64,000 nucleotides of DNA from JASLBX01 sp036374175 (lineage in GTDB: Bacteria; Actinomycetota; Actinomycetes; Jiangellales; Jiangellaceae), in the NCBI GenBank assembly GCA_036374175.1, contig DASUUH010000125.1:12840-76839 (forward strand), read 5' to 3'. Positions 1 to 8,229 of the stretch are shown here, one piece after another (positions within the stretch are counted from its first letter, which is position 1; each line of letters opens with the position of its first letter). Made by a program: the position numbers and the translations under genes. The notes below the pieces were generated by a model that worked only from the letters and a program-made list of their open reading frames with translations, was not told where the DNA came from and did not search any database.

Positions 1-3
1 TCC

Positions 4-42
4 CCCGCCCGCACGGCCGTTGCCGCGCAAGGGCGGGCTTTT
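4..42 (+). terminator. Intrinsic-type terminator of a gene upstream of the window
   Basis: A CCCGCCC arm (4-10) can pair with GGGCGGG (31-37), and the stem is followed directly by C and four T. This is the layout of a rho-independent terminator on the + strand. It would end a transcript entering from the left, so the panE-like gene at 104 probably has its own promoter in the 60 bases between. Confidence 0.5.
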
Positions 43-103
43 CCGCCGCTTCTTGGACGGGTTCCGCTACCGGTAGAAGGCCAGACATCGCAGAGGACTG
101 CCC

Positions 104-1009
104 ATGGACAGCAGCAGCTCGTGGACCATCGCCGTACTCGGGCCTGGTGGAGTCGGGGGGTTGCTGGCCGCACTCGCCGCTCGTGCCGGGCACCGGGTCA
201 TTTGTCTGGCCGGTGACGAGACGGCACAGGCGCTACGCCGGGACGGCATACAGGTCCGCAGTGACCAATTCGGCGAGTTCACCGCGCAGGTCGATGCCGA
301 TACCGACCTGCGCGAGCCGGTCGACCTGTGTCTGATCACCGTCAAGCAGACCGCATTGATCCAGGCAATCCAACGCGTGCGGCCCGACGCGCTGGGCGAC
401 GGCCTCGTCGTCCCGCTGCTCAATGGGATCGAACACGCGGAGCTACTGCGCCGGCATTACCGCCCGGACCAGGTCGCGCCGAGTGTGATCCGGGTCGAAT
501 CCACCCGGGTCGCGCCAGGGATCATCGAACATTCCAGTCCCTTCGTCCGGATCGAGCTGGCCAGCTCCACGGCAAAACGTGAACGGCTCGAGGCCACCGC
601 CGAAATGCTCACCGCCACCGGCGTGCTCACCAGAGTTCATGACGACGAGACCGCCATCCTGTGGGCGAAGATGACCTTTCTCGCTCCGCTGGCTCTGTTG
701 ACCACCCGCTACGGCATCACCACCGGCGAGCTTCGAGACCAACGCCGAGACGAGTTGCAGGCCCTCATTGAGGAGACCGCCGCGGTGAGCAGTGCCTGTG
801 GCGCCCCGGCGGACGCGGAAGCAACACTCCAGTTCTACGACACACTGCCAGCAGGCATGAAGTCGTCGATGCAGCGCGATGCCGAAGCCGGCCGGCCCTT
901 GGAGCTGGACGCGATCGGCGGTGCGCTGCTGCGGACGGCAAAGCGGCACGGCGTCGCGGTGCCCGTCACCACCAGGCTGGTCGCCGAGCTCACTGACGCA
1001 GCCGGCTGA
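104..1009 (+). CDS. Ketopantoate reductase family protein (PanE/ApbA-like)
   Basis: A 301-residue protein of the 2-dehydropantoate 2-reductase family, which uses NADPH to reduce ketopantoate to pantoate for coenzyme A synthesis. The N terminus carries the dinucleotide-binding loop GPGGVGG (about residues 13-19). The C-terminal helical domain keeps the family pattern SMQRDAEAGRPLELDAIGGA, which supplies the acidic catalytic residue. In the central WAKMTFLAPLALLTT segment the lysine is present, but the asparagine usually found four residues later is replaced by leucine. The substrate may therefore differ from ketopantoate. No pantothenate genes are nearby. The start ATG follows a GAGGACTGCCC stretch. 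Confidence 0.75.
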   Translation: MDSSSSWTIAVLGPGGVGGLLAALAARAGHRVICLAGDETAQALRRDGIQVRSDQFGEFTAQVDADTDLREPVDLCLITVKQTALIQAIQRVRPDALGDGLVVPLLNGIEHAELLRRHYRPDQVAPSVIRVESTRVAPGIIEHSSPFVRIELASSTAKRERLEATAEMLTATGVLTRVHDDETAILWAKMTFLAPLALLTTRYGITTGELRDQRRDELQALIEETAAVSSACGAPADAEATLQFYDTLPAGMKSSMQRDAEAGRPLELDAIGGALLRTAKRHGVAVPVTTRLVAELTDAAG

Positions 1010-1022
1010 AAGGCAGCCGGCT
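1000..1022 (+). terminator. Stem-loop at the end of the panE-like gene
   Basis: The palindromic octamer AGCCGGCT occurs at 1000-1007 and 1015-1022, separated by GAAAGGC. It can fold as an 8-bp stem over the stop codon. There is no T tract, as is common for actinobacterial terminators. Confidence 0.4.
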
Positions 1023-1049
1023 CTGCCCCGGAGCGGCCGATAATGCAGC

Positions 1050-1784
1050 ATGGCAGCGACATCGCAGGTGCAGATCCCTACCGGTCACGGGCTGATGCCC
1101 GCGTATGCCTCGGTGCCGGCCGCACCTCCGCCGTGGCCTGGGGTCGTGGTGATCCACGACTTCACCGGCATGAGCGAGGACCTTCGGGCGCAGGCCGATT
1201 GGCTGGCCGACGAAGGGTTCCTGGCTGTGGCACCGGATCTGTACTACTGGGGCAGCCGGCTGCGCTGTCTGCGGACCATCATGCGAGATCTTGGGCAACG
1301 CCGCGGCCGATCATTCGACGACGTCGAAGCGGCCCGGCGATGGCTGCGGGAGTACGACAGGTGCACCGGCAACATCGGTGTGGTCGGCTTCTGCATGGGC
1401 GGTGGGTATGCGCTGGCACTAGCGGCCGACCGCGGCTTCGACGCATCCAGCGTGAACTACGGCGGTTGTCCTTCGGACGCCGAAGAATGGTTGCCGGCCG
1501 CCTGCCCGATCGTCGGCAGCTTCGGTGGCGCGGACAACTCGCCGTTGGGACGCCGGGCCGGCGAGCGGCTGGCTCGGCTGCTCGACCGACTGGACATCCC
1601 GCACGACATCAAGATCTATCCGGGCGTCGGCCACGGGTTCATGAATAACCACAGCCCGCAGGACCAGACCCGGCTACTGAGATTCCTGGCCCGGGTCTCC
1701 CGCACCAGATATGACGAGCAGGCCACCCAGGACGCCAGACGCCGCATTGTCGAGTTCTTCAACGGCCACCTTCGCAATCGCTGA
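1050..1784 (+). CDS. Dienelactone hydrolase family protein
   Basis: A 244-residue alpha/beta hydrolase of the dienelactone hydrolase family. The nucleophile is Cys115 in GFCMGGG. An Asp in FGGADNSP and the His in GVGHGFMN complete the Cys-Asp-His triad typical of the family. There is no signal peptide, so it is cytosolic. Characterised members open carboxymethylene lactones in aromatic degradation, but most actinobacterial paralogues have unknown substrates and no ring-cleavage genes lie nearby. The start is the ATG at 1050; an overlapping + frame over the same stretch is a shadow. Confidence 0.85.
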   Translation: MAATSQVQIPTGHGLMPAYASVPAAPPPWPGVVVIHDFTGMSEDLRAQADWLADEGFLAVAPDLYYWGSRLRCLRTIMRDLGQRRGRSFDDVEAARRWLREYDRCTGNIGVVGFCMGGGYALALAADRGFDASSVNYGGCPSDAEEWLPAACPIVGSFGGADNSPLGRRAGERLARLLDRLDIPHDIKIYPGVGHGFMNNHSPQDQTRLLRFLARVSRTRYDEQATQDARRRIVEFFNGHLRNR

Positions 1785-1795
1785 ACCACCGGCGG

Positions 1796-2230
1796 CTACG
1801 AGGCCCCGAAGTCGGGAATCGTGAGCGAGCCGTCCGGATCGAGGGTGAACCCCGGGTTGTAGGCGACTTCCCAGACGTGGCCGTCCGGGTCGGTGAAACA
1901 GCCCGCGTACCCGCCGTAGAACGTCTCTCTGGCAGCCCGGGTGATCACGGCACCGGCGCCGGCTGCTTCTGCCAGCACGTCATCGACCTCGGCCCGCGAC
2001 CGGACGTTGTGCGCAATCGCGAGCCCACTGAAGCCCCCGGGGTTCGTGTCGTCTACCCCAGCATCCTCGGCGAGCTTGTCGCGACCCCAGAGAACCAAGA
2101 CGGCACCTCCCACCTGGAAGAAGACCGTCTCTTCGACTTCCTGGCCGCGCCAGCCGAGCTGCTCGTAGAACGCCCGGGCCCGGCTTACGTCGGCGACGCC
2201 GAGCGTGATCAGACTGATGCGTTGCTCCAC
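1796..2230 (-). CDS. VOC (glyoxalase/bleomycin-resistance fold) family protein
   Basis: A 144-residue protein with the paired beta-alpha-beta-beta-beta modules of the vicinal oxygen chelate superfamily. The N-terminal part reads ISLITLGVADVSRARAFYEQLGW and the C-terminal part carries CFTDPDGHVWEVAYNP, where the glutamate is a usual metal ligand. Members include glyoxalases, dioxygenases and drug-binding proteins, so substrate cannot be assigned. It ends 11 bases from the convergent hydrolase gene and starts just before the end of the 2241-2996 gene, so it could be the last gene of that minus-strand group. Confidence 0.8.
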   Translation of the reverse strand: MEQRISLITLGVADVSRARAFYEQLGWRGQEVEETVFFQVGGAVLVLWGRDKLAEDAGVDDTNPGGFSGLAIAHNVRSRAEVDDVLAEAAGAGAVITRAARETFYGGYAGCFTDPDGHVWEVAYNPGFTLDPDGSLTIPDFGAS

Positions 2231-2240
2231 CCGGTCGAAC

Positions 2241-2996
2241 CTACCCGAGCTCAGACGGCCGGCCAGTAAGCAGCGCTGTCGCCTGCCCGGTGTCGTCGTG
2301 CGCCGCCACCACCTCGGCTACCGCCTCCAGCCGTTCGTCACCCGGAAACAGTCCCGGCGGCAGTACGGATGCGACCGTAGCCGCGACGGTTCTGCTGTCC
2401 GATCGTCCAACAGCGTCGGCGGCCGTGTCGCGCACCAGACCGGGGTCTCCTTGGGCGATCCGGGCGAGCAACTGCACGACCGGTGCGTCCGCCGAGGCAA
2501 GCTCAGCGATCACAGCCGGCTCGCCAAGCACGGACCCGGATGCCAGGCTTTGGGCGACCTGTGGGTGTTCAAGGGCGCGCCGCCGGCTACGGGCCACCTC
2601 CCCGTCGGGCTCTTCCCGGAGAACCTGGATCGGTTCGCTGGTGAGCATCTCCCCAGGTGTCGGGGTGAACTCGCCAACCAGAACGTACGCACCCGCAACC
2701 GGAAAGAGAGGTTGGAGACCGGCCATGGTCAGCACCATTGCCGCACCCTCGACCGCCTGGCCGGGGGCGAGTTCCACCTGGCGAAGTCCGCTATCCACCG
2801 GCCACGGCCAGCCGGCCCGGCGGGCGGTGCCGTCAGGGCCTCGAACGACCACGTCCAGATCGCCCTCCAGCAGATTCAGCCGGCTGCTCGTCGTCACAAC
2901 GTCCGGCCCGTCGTTCACCAGCCGGGCCGTCACCACGAGCACCTCGTCGAGCGGCACCCGGCTGGGCGCACTGAGTTGGAGCCGGAGCCCGGTCAC
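2241..2996 (-). CDS. Hypothetical protein related to the C-terminal part of the neighbouring metalloprotease
   Basis: A 251-residue protein with no family I recognise. Its N-terminal half (LRLQLSAP... then SRLNLLEGDLDVVVRGPDG) clearly parallels the region after the peptidase domain of the upstream protein (LRLEIRLP... then TRLNLAEGDLRMLHIRPDG), including the spacing to a later PPG/APG turn and a GEF/AEF strand. This looks like an Ig-like beta-sandwich. The second half is a helical region rich in Ala, Val and Asp. The GTG start overlaps the upstream stop by 4 bases (GTGA), so the two are translationally coupled. No signal peptide is visible. It may assist or be substrate of the protease, but that is inference. 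Confidence 0.7.
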   Translation of the reverse strand: MTGLRLQLSAPSRVPLDEVLVVTARLVNDGPDVVTTSSRLNLLEGDLDVVVRGPDGTARRAGWPWPVDSGLRQVELAPGQAVEGAAMVLTMAGLQPLFPVAGAYVLVGEFTPTPGEMLTSEPIQVLREEPDGEVARSRRRALEHPQVAQSLASGSVLGEPAVIAELASADAPVVQLLARIAQGDPGLVRDTAADAVGRSDSRTVAATVASVLPPGLFPGDERLEAVAEVVAAHDDTGQATALLTGRPSELG

Positions 2997-5284
2997 CGTG
3001 CCGCCGGGGTGACGAAGTCTTCGGCGATGGCTTCGGCGCGGGTGATGTCGGCACTTCGCTTGCGACCGCGTTTGGCTCTTGTCAACGCGTCGGCGACCAC
3101 GGGAGCCTCCCGCTCGATCGGGCTGGCGACGGTGGCCGCGAGCCTGACAAGATCTTCGGCTGATCGGCCCTGCGCCGCGAGATCGAGATAGTGCTTCGCC
3201 TGCTCGGCATCAGCGTCGCGGGTGGCGTCGGTATCGCGGTAGTCGACGTGCGCACGAGCGAACGCGTTGGCAAGCACCAGCGCCGCGGCGGCCCCGGTGT
3301 CGGAATCGGCGCGTTCCTCCGCAAGGGTGGCAAGCCGGGTTCGCGCGGCGTCGTCGCGGCCGAAGTCGCCCAGCGCGAACGCGCGTCCTACACCGGCATC
3401 CAACACGGCACTAGCGATCTCGCGCTCCGTCTCCGTCACTGCCGTTCGCGCCCACACGGTCACCAGCGGGCTGCGCACCGCAGTGTAGCCGTCGACGTCG
3501 AATTCGGCGCGGACCTGGTGTTTGCCGGGTTCTTCGAAGGTCACACCCTCGCTGGTGAAAAAGACCTGCATCCGACCGGTGAGCGACTCGCCGGGCGGCA
3601 GTGTCGTCGTCTCACGCGGGCCGCAGGCAACAACGATGTCGCGGACCTGCTCGACGTCGCCGTCGGGACGGATATGCAACATACGCAGGTCGCCCTCAGC
3701 CAGGTTGAGCCTCGTGCTCACCTCTCGCGGCGCATCGCTCACGTTGGTGACGACGACGTCGGCCGTGATGTACTCCCCCACGAACACTTCCTCCGGCAGC
3801 CTGATCTCAAGTCGCAGCCCGTTCGTATCGTCCTCGTTGACGAACCCCTCAGCATCTGTCGGTGCCGGTAGACCTGCTGAAAGGCTGCCGTGGCCCCATC
3901 CGAATGGCTTCCACCCCGGCCGCACCTGCGGATCCGGCGAATGCACCAGGGAGGACACGTCGTGGGGCGCGAAGTTGAAGCCCGCATTACCGGGATACGG
4001 ATTAGCCGCCGTGGCGAACCCCATCACATCTCCCGTCTGATTCATGATCTCGATACCGACGGGAGGCGCGTGCACGTCATGTTTCGGATGGAACAGGTTC
4101 AGCGCGTGACCCGCTTCGTGGACCAGCGTCCGCAGGAACGCCGCAGGTACCTCGTCGAGTGGCCGGTTGCGAGCGCCGGCCTCGATGATCGGCAGATTGC
4201 CAAGCGTCGCGTCGGCGAACCCGACGGCTCCTTCTCGTGGCACCGCGTCCTGGTCGAACATGATGCCGAACAGGCCGCCCTGGGCCGATCCGACGAGCAA
4301 CCACAGCCGCCACGCGTCGGCGGTGCCAGGTCCGCGATGTGTGGCCAGTAACGTCTGAAGCTCCGCGTTCGTCAGGGAGGCGTCCTCCGGCACGTTGATC
4401 TCGTCGACTGTGACGGGGACGTCCCAACCAGCGCTGGCATAGATGTGCTGGAACGTGGTGGTGACGCCACCCGCGATCACGGCCGACGCCGGCCAGGTCC
4501 GGTTTGTCATGGCGTCAACCTCGACCCGGCAACCGCGGTACAGGTTCGAGGTCTTGACGGCCCGGACGTCGTGCCGTCGACCGCCGATGGTGGCCGTTCC
4601 GGCCATTCGTGACGGCAGTCCGCCCGGGTTGGCCAGCGGCCGGCGACATCTCAGCTCGATGCTGCCGGTGTCGGTCGAAATGAACTCCTGGCTGATCCGG
4701 TCCCACAGGTGCCTGACGAACGTGAAACTGAGAACGCCGCCTTGGTAGGTGACTCCGGTCGAGCGGAAGTACCACGAGTATTCGTTCCCGGGCAGTTGCG
4801 GGTACCACGCGACTCTCGGTGCACCGTGCGCGCCAGTGCCGGGCCTGGCGCCGGGCCGATCCTGGCCTTCCTCCACGTCGGCCGCGGCATCGAGGTGCGG
4901 CAACAGCCGTCCGAAGGGCGGCCCGAACGGTGGCCCGCTGATCCGGCGGACGTAGATGTCACCGCTGATCAGCAGCGAAGACGGCCCGACCTGGATGCGC
5001 ATCGGCCCACGGATCTCGGACCGAAACATGACCGGCCCCACCGGGCGCGGCGTGATCTGGATCAGCCATGATCCGTTCAGGACCTGGAGCGGACATGCCC
5101 TGGCCCGCGAGCCAGGCGGGATCACCGGTCCCATCGGCCCTGGCAGCCGTCGGCCGAGAAGGTCGGCCGTGACACCTAGCTGGTCGTCAACGAGTTGCCC
5201 GTGTTCGTCGAATACGAACGGGCCCTCGTCGCCGCAGTTGCAGTCGTCGTGCTGACCAAGTGGCGTTTCGTCCAGGCCGTTCAT
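2993..5284 (-). CDS. Metzincin-like zinc metalloprotease with C-terminal Ig-like and helical regions
   Basis: A 763-residue protein. The zinc-binding motif HEAGHALNLFHPKH starts at His389 and matches HExxHxxxxxH; IMNQTGDVMGF about 30 residues later is a plausible Met-turn. The N terminus is rich in Cys, Gly and Pro and lacks a signal peptide. After the peptidase domain comes an Ig-like stretch (about 490-600), also present in the next gene, and a helical, alanine-rich tail. I chose ATG 5284 because GGGGGTG lies just upstream, although the frame stays open to 5377. The downstream gene is coupled by a GTGA overlap. The substrate is unknown. Export without a signal peptide, or action inside the cell, remain open. 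Confidence 0.7.
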   Translation of the reverse strand: MNGLDETPLGQHDDCNCGDEGPFVFDEHGQLVDDQLGVTADLLGRRLPGPMGPVIPPGSRARACPLQVLNGSWLIQITPRPVGPVMFRSEIRGPMRIQVGPSSLLISGDIYVRRISGPPFGPPFGRLLPHLDAAADVEEGQDRPGARPGTGAHGAPRVAWYPQLPGNEYSWYFRSTGVTYQGGVLSFTFVRHLWDRISQEFISTDTGSIELRCRRPLANPGGLPSRMAGTATIGGRRHDVRAVKTSNLYRGCRVEVDAMTNRTWPASAVIAGGVTTTFQHIYASAGWDVPVTVDEINVPEDASLTNAELQTLLATHRGPGTADAWRLWLLVGSAQGGLFGIMFDQDAVPREGAVGFADATLGNLPIIEAGARNRPLDEVPAAFLRTLVHEAGHALNLFHPKHDVHAPPVGIEIMNQTGDVMGFATAANPYPGNAGFNFAPHDVSSLVHSPDPQVRPGWKPFGWGHGSLSAGLPAPTDAEGFVNEDDTNGLRLEIRLPEEVFVGEYITADVVVTNVSDAPREVSTRLNLAEGDLRMLHIRPDGDVEQVRDIVVACGPRETTTLPPGESLTGRMQVFFTSEGVTFEEPGKHQVRAEFDVDGYTAVRSPLVTVWARTAVTETEREIASAVLDAGVGRAFALGDFGRDDAARTRLATLAEERADSDTGAAAALVLANAFARAHVDYRDTDATRDADAEQAKHYLDLAAQGRSAEDLVRLAATVASPIEREAPVVADALTRAKRGRKRSADITRAEAIAEDFVTPAAR

Positions 5285-5392
5285 GGTGCACCCCCGTGGC
5301 TCCCCCGTGCAGCGCACCGCCCGAGTCGTCGGCGTGGCTGACTCCCCCACCGTCACCCAGCCCCAGAGGCATGTCAAGTGGGTGGGCGCGGG

Positions 5393-6826
5393 TCAAGTGG
5401 GCAGTTGAAGGGCCAGCAGGCAGATGTCATCCTCCGGTGTCGATTCGAGCGCAATCGTGAGCGCCGTGTCGCACAGCTCGTTGATGGCCGACGCTGGTCG
5501 GCTCATGAGGTCCTGGAGCACGGTCAGCCCTTCATCCAGGTGGCGGTCACGGCGTTCGATGAGACCGTCGGTGTACAGCAGCACGGTCGAGCCGGCGTCG
5601 AGCCGCACAACACTTTCGTCACGGCTGGCGGCAGGGAGCCCGACCCCGATGGGGGCCGACAGGCCGTCGACCAAGTACATAGCCGGCTTGCCGCGCCGCA
5701 CCACCAGCGGAGGTGGGTGTCCGGCGTTGGCGTATCGGAACTGACCGTCGGGATCGACGATGGCGTATATCAGAGTCGCTATCCGCTCCCCGGTGATCGT
5801 CGGCAACAGCCCGTCGGCGCGCTCGAGGACCTTGCTGGGCGAGTACCCCTCGGTGGCATATGCGCGCAGGGCGACCCGCAGCTGGCCCATGAATGCCGCA
5901 GCGGCAAGCCCGTGGCCCATCACATCCCCGATTACGAGGCCGACGCGTCCGCCACTGAGCTCGATCACGTCGTACCAGTCGCCACCCACACCGCTGCGCC
6001 CTCCGCTCGGGCGGTAGCGGACCTGCACGGCGAATCTGTCGAGGGCCGGCACGCTGGCCGGCAGCAAGCCGCTTTGGAGCGTAAGGGCAGCCTGGTGTTC
6101 GTGCTCGTAGACCAACGCGTTACGCACCGAGGTAGCGGACAGTCGCGCGAACTGCACGAGCAGTGCCTCGTCGAACGCTGTGAATGATCGATCCTTCCAC
6201 ACGCTGATCAGGCCAGCCTCGTCGGTGACGTCAAGGTCCGGTTCTAACCTGGCCGCCAACCAGTGAGTTGGTGTCGGCAAGTCCCATACCCCACGCGCTG
6301 TCCGACTGGCCGGAGGCAGTTCGGTGGTCAAGACCGCGGACGGTGGCGGGATGGTGCCGGCCGTGGCGATCTGGGAACCCAACCGGATGTGGACGCCCTG
6401 TGCTTCCAAGAGGCGGGCGGCGTCCTCAGCGAGTGAGAGCAGGCGCTTGTCCTCCGATTGCTCGACGCGCATTTCGACGAACCGGTCCGCGAGCGCTTGC
6501 AGCCGGCCCACATGCGCCTGCTCGACGGCAACTCGCTCCGCCGCCTCGACAAAGCCCCGCGTGGCCATGTCCAAGGCGGCGAGACTTTGTAGCAGGAATG
6601 GCAGCGCACGATCGTGTAACGACTCGGGTCCGTCCCGTTTGCCCTTGGCCAGCTCCCGCACGCTGCGATGGTGTAGCTCGGCGACATCGAGCACGCTCAG
6701 GCCTACCGCCAGCGCCCGCCGGCCCAGATCATGAGCCTCCTCGAGACTCGACTCGCGGCCGCTTCGGGCATAGTCCGCCAGCGCCGATGCATATCCGCGC
6801 TCAAACCGGCCTACGGTGCCGTTCAC
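5393..6826 (-). CDS. rsbU: RsbU-type PP2C phosphatase with RsbT-binding N-terminal domain
   Basis: A 477-residue protein. The first ~110 residues (YASALADYARSGRESSLEEA... LGRRALAVGLSVLDVAELHH) match the helical RsbT-binding domain of RsbU. A GAF-like segment follows, then a SpoIIE/PP2C domain with GGDWYDVIEL, IGDVMGHGLAAA, YANAGHPPP and LLYTDGLIERRD, which hold the metal-binding aspartates. In the known pathway it dephosphorylates an RsbV-type anti-anti-sigma factor once RsbT binds. The GTG at 6826 overlaps the preceding stop (GTGA), and AGGAGG lies 6 bases upstream. The longer open frame upstream overlaps rsbX and is not used. Confidence 0.88.
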   Translation of the reverse strand: MNGTVGRFERGYASALADYARSGRESSLEEAHDLGRRALAVGLSVLDVAELHHRSVRELAKGKRDGPESLHDRALPFLLQSLAALDMATRGFVEAAERVAVEQAHVGRLQALADRFVEMRVEQSEDKRLLSLAEDAARLLEAQGVHIRLGSQIATAGTIPPPSAVLTTELPPASRTARGVWDLPTPTHWLAARLEPDLDVTDEAGLISVWKDRSFTAFDEALLVQFARLSATSVRNALVYEHEHQAALTLQSGLLPASVPALDRFAVQVRYRPSGGRSGVGGDWYDVIELSGGRVGLVIGDVMGHGLAAAAFMGQLRVALRAYATEGYSPSKVLERADGLLPTITGERIATLIYAIVDPDGQFRYANAGHPPPLVVRRGKPAMYLVDGLSAPIGVGLPAASRDESVVRLDAGSTVLLYTDGLIERRDRHLDEGLTVLQDLMSRPASAINELCDTALTIALESTPEDDICLLALQLPT

Positions 6827-7446
6827 TTCCGCCCTCCTCGGTAGCGGACGACAAGAGCAAGGCTGTCGTCGGTACCGGTGGCGTACGTCGACAAGATGTC
6901 CGCCGCAATCTGACTCGCCGGCGCGCTGAGATCGGGACGCTCGGCAAACCCTGCGGCCAGCCCGTCTGTGCCGACGAGGAGGAGATCGCCGGTCCTTATC
7001 GCCTGCCGGCTCGGCTGCAACCTCGGTGGCAAGACGTCGCCGACTATCCCGCTGCGCAGCATCGCGGCACCCACGGTGCGCGGCGCGGCGGGCGCTGCTC
7101 TCACTACGAACGCGTTCACGTTGCCCACGCCCAACCAGTCCACCCATTCCTCGGCCACATGGACCGCTACCAGGGTCATCGCGACGCCGCGGGTGCGGCC
7201 GAGCGTCTGGTGACACAACCTGAACAGCACATCCAACGACCCGGCCGGATTGTCACTGATGGCCGCGGCAGCACGGTGCGCGGCCGCGGCGGCTGGCGCA
7301 CCGTGTCCGAGCCCGTCGATGACGCCGAACAGGATTCGATTTCCGCTGTCGACAAGCAGCCACTGGTCGCCACATTCGACCTCGTCCGGGTGGGCTAAGC
7401 CTGCCACTGCCCACTCCAGACCGGCGACGTAGCCGCTGTCACGCAT
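6823..7446 (-). CDS. rsbX: RsbX-type PP2C feedback phosphatase of the stressosome
   Basis: A 207-residue single-domain PP2C protein with metal-binding motifs FGVIDGLGHG and LLLVGTDGLAAGF. Size and position fit RsbX, which removes phosphates from RsbS and RsbR to reset the stressosome. In Bacillus rsbX ends the operon. Here it sits between rsbT and rsbU, each joined by a short overlap (8 bases with rsbT, 4 with rsbU). It could also be a more general serine phosphatase, but the context favours RsbX. Confidence 0.85.
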   Translation of the reverse strand: MRDSGYVAGLEWAVAGLAHPDEVECGDQWLLVDSGNRILFGVIDGLGHGAPAAAAAHRAAAAISDNPAGSLDVLFRLCHQTLGRTRGVAMTLVAVHVAEEWVDWLGVGNVNAFVVRAAPAAPRTVGAAMLRSGIVGDVLPPRLQPSRQAIRTGDLLLVGTDGLAAGFAERPDLSAPASQIAADILSTYATGTDDSLALVVRYRGGRK

Positions 7447-7849
7447 CCAGCGGTGCCCACTTCCGCATCACGACCGTGGTCCCGACGCCGTCATCGGATC
7501 GGATCTCGAACTCGTCCATCAGCCTTCGTGCACCCGGCAGACCGAGCCCCAACCCTCCGGAGGTCGAGTAGCCATCTTCCAGGGCCCGCTCGATGTGTTC
7601 GATGCCCGGGCCCTGATCCGCCGCCTCCACCACAAGGACCGAACGGCGCTTGCGGATCTCGACGTAGAAGCGCACCTCCCCCTTTTCGGCATAGCTTGTG
7701 ATGTTGCGGGTGACCTCCGAGATCGCCGTAGCGATCATGGTGACGTCGGTCAAGGAGAATCCCAGCCGCCGAGCCAGGTCGCGACCGGCCTCACGGGCTA
7801 CCACGATGTCATCCGCCCTGTCGACGGGCACGACAAGCTCAGGCGTCAT
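7439..7849 (-). CDS. rsbT: RsbT serine kinase / switch protein
   Basis: A 136-residue GHKL-type ATPase. It follows the Bacillus RsbT pattern closely: DIVVAREAGRDLARRLGF, TAISEVTRN (N box), DQGPGI (G1) and GYSTSGGLGLGLPGARRLMDEFEI (G2 and lid). RsbT phosphorylates RsbS and RsbR, leaves the stressosome and activates RsbU. The ATG at 7849 gives the same N-terminal length as Bacillus RsbT; an in-frame GTG at 7861 is the alternative. It overlaps the rsbS 3' end by 11 bases and rsbX by 8. Confidence 0.92.
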   Translation of the reverse strand: MTPELVVPVDRADDIVVAREAGRDLARRLGFSLTDVTMIATAISEVTRNITSYAEKGEVRFYVEIRKRRSVLVVEAADQGPGIEHIERALEDGYSTSGGLGLGLPGARRLMDEFEIRSDDGVGTTVVMRKWAPLDA

Positions 7850-8213
7850 CAGCGGCGCCACTCGCGGTGCGGCGATTGAGATAGGCCAGGCCCTCCTCGA
7901 GATCGAGGGCAGTGTGGATGTCCTCGAACGTAAGTCCCAGCTGAACCATCGCGAACGCGACCTCCGGCTGGATACCCGCGATGATCGTGTCGGCGCCCCG
8001 AAGCCGGGTCATGTGCGCGATGGTCCGCAACGTACGGCCGGCGAAGGAGTCCATGACGTTCAAGGCCGTGACATCGACCACGATGCCGGTCGCTCGAACC
8101 CTGCTGACTTGCTCCATCAGCTCTACCTGAAGCTGCTGGGCGTCGCTGTCGCTCATCGCGGACTGGATCGTCGCGATCAAGAAGGATCCCTGCTTGAGGA
8201 TGGGTATCGGCAT
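7839..8213 (-). CDS. rsbS: RsbS stressosome STAS protein
   Basis: A 124-residue STAS-domain protein. Ser56 in NVMDSFAGR is in the position of the Bacillus RsbS phosphoserine (Ser59). RsbS forms the scaffold of the stressosome with RsbR and holds RsbT until phosphorylated. The ATG at 8213 gives an N terminus MPIPILKQGSFLIA typical of RsbS; the longer open frame overlaps rsbR. It starts 16 bases after rsbR ends. Confidence 0.92.
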   Translation of the reverse strand: MPIPILKQGSFLIATIQSAMSDSDAQQLQVELMEQVSRVRATGIVVDVTALNVMDSFAGRTLRTIAHMTRLRGADTIIAGIQPEVAFAMVQLGLTFEDIHTALDLEEGLAYLNRRTASGAADDA

Positions 8214-8229
8214 CGGCGCGTCCGTCAGG

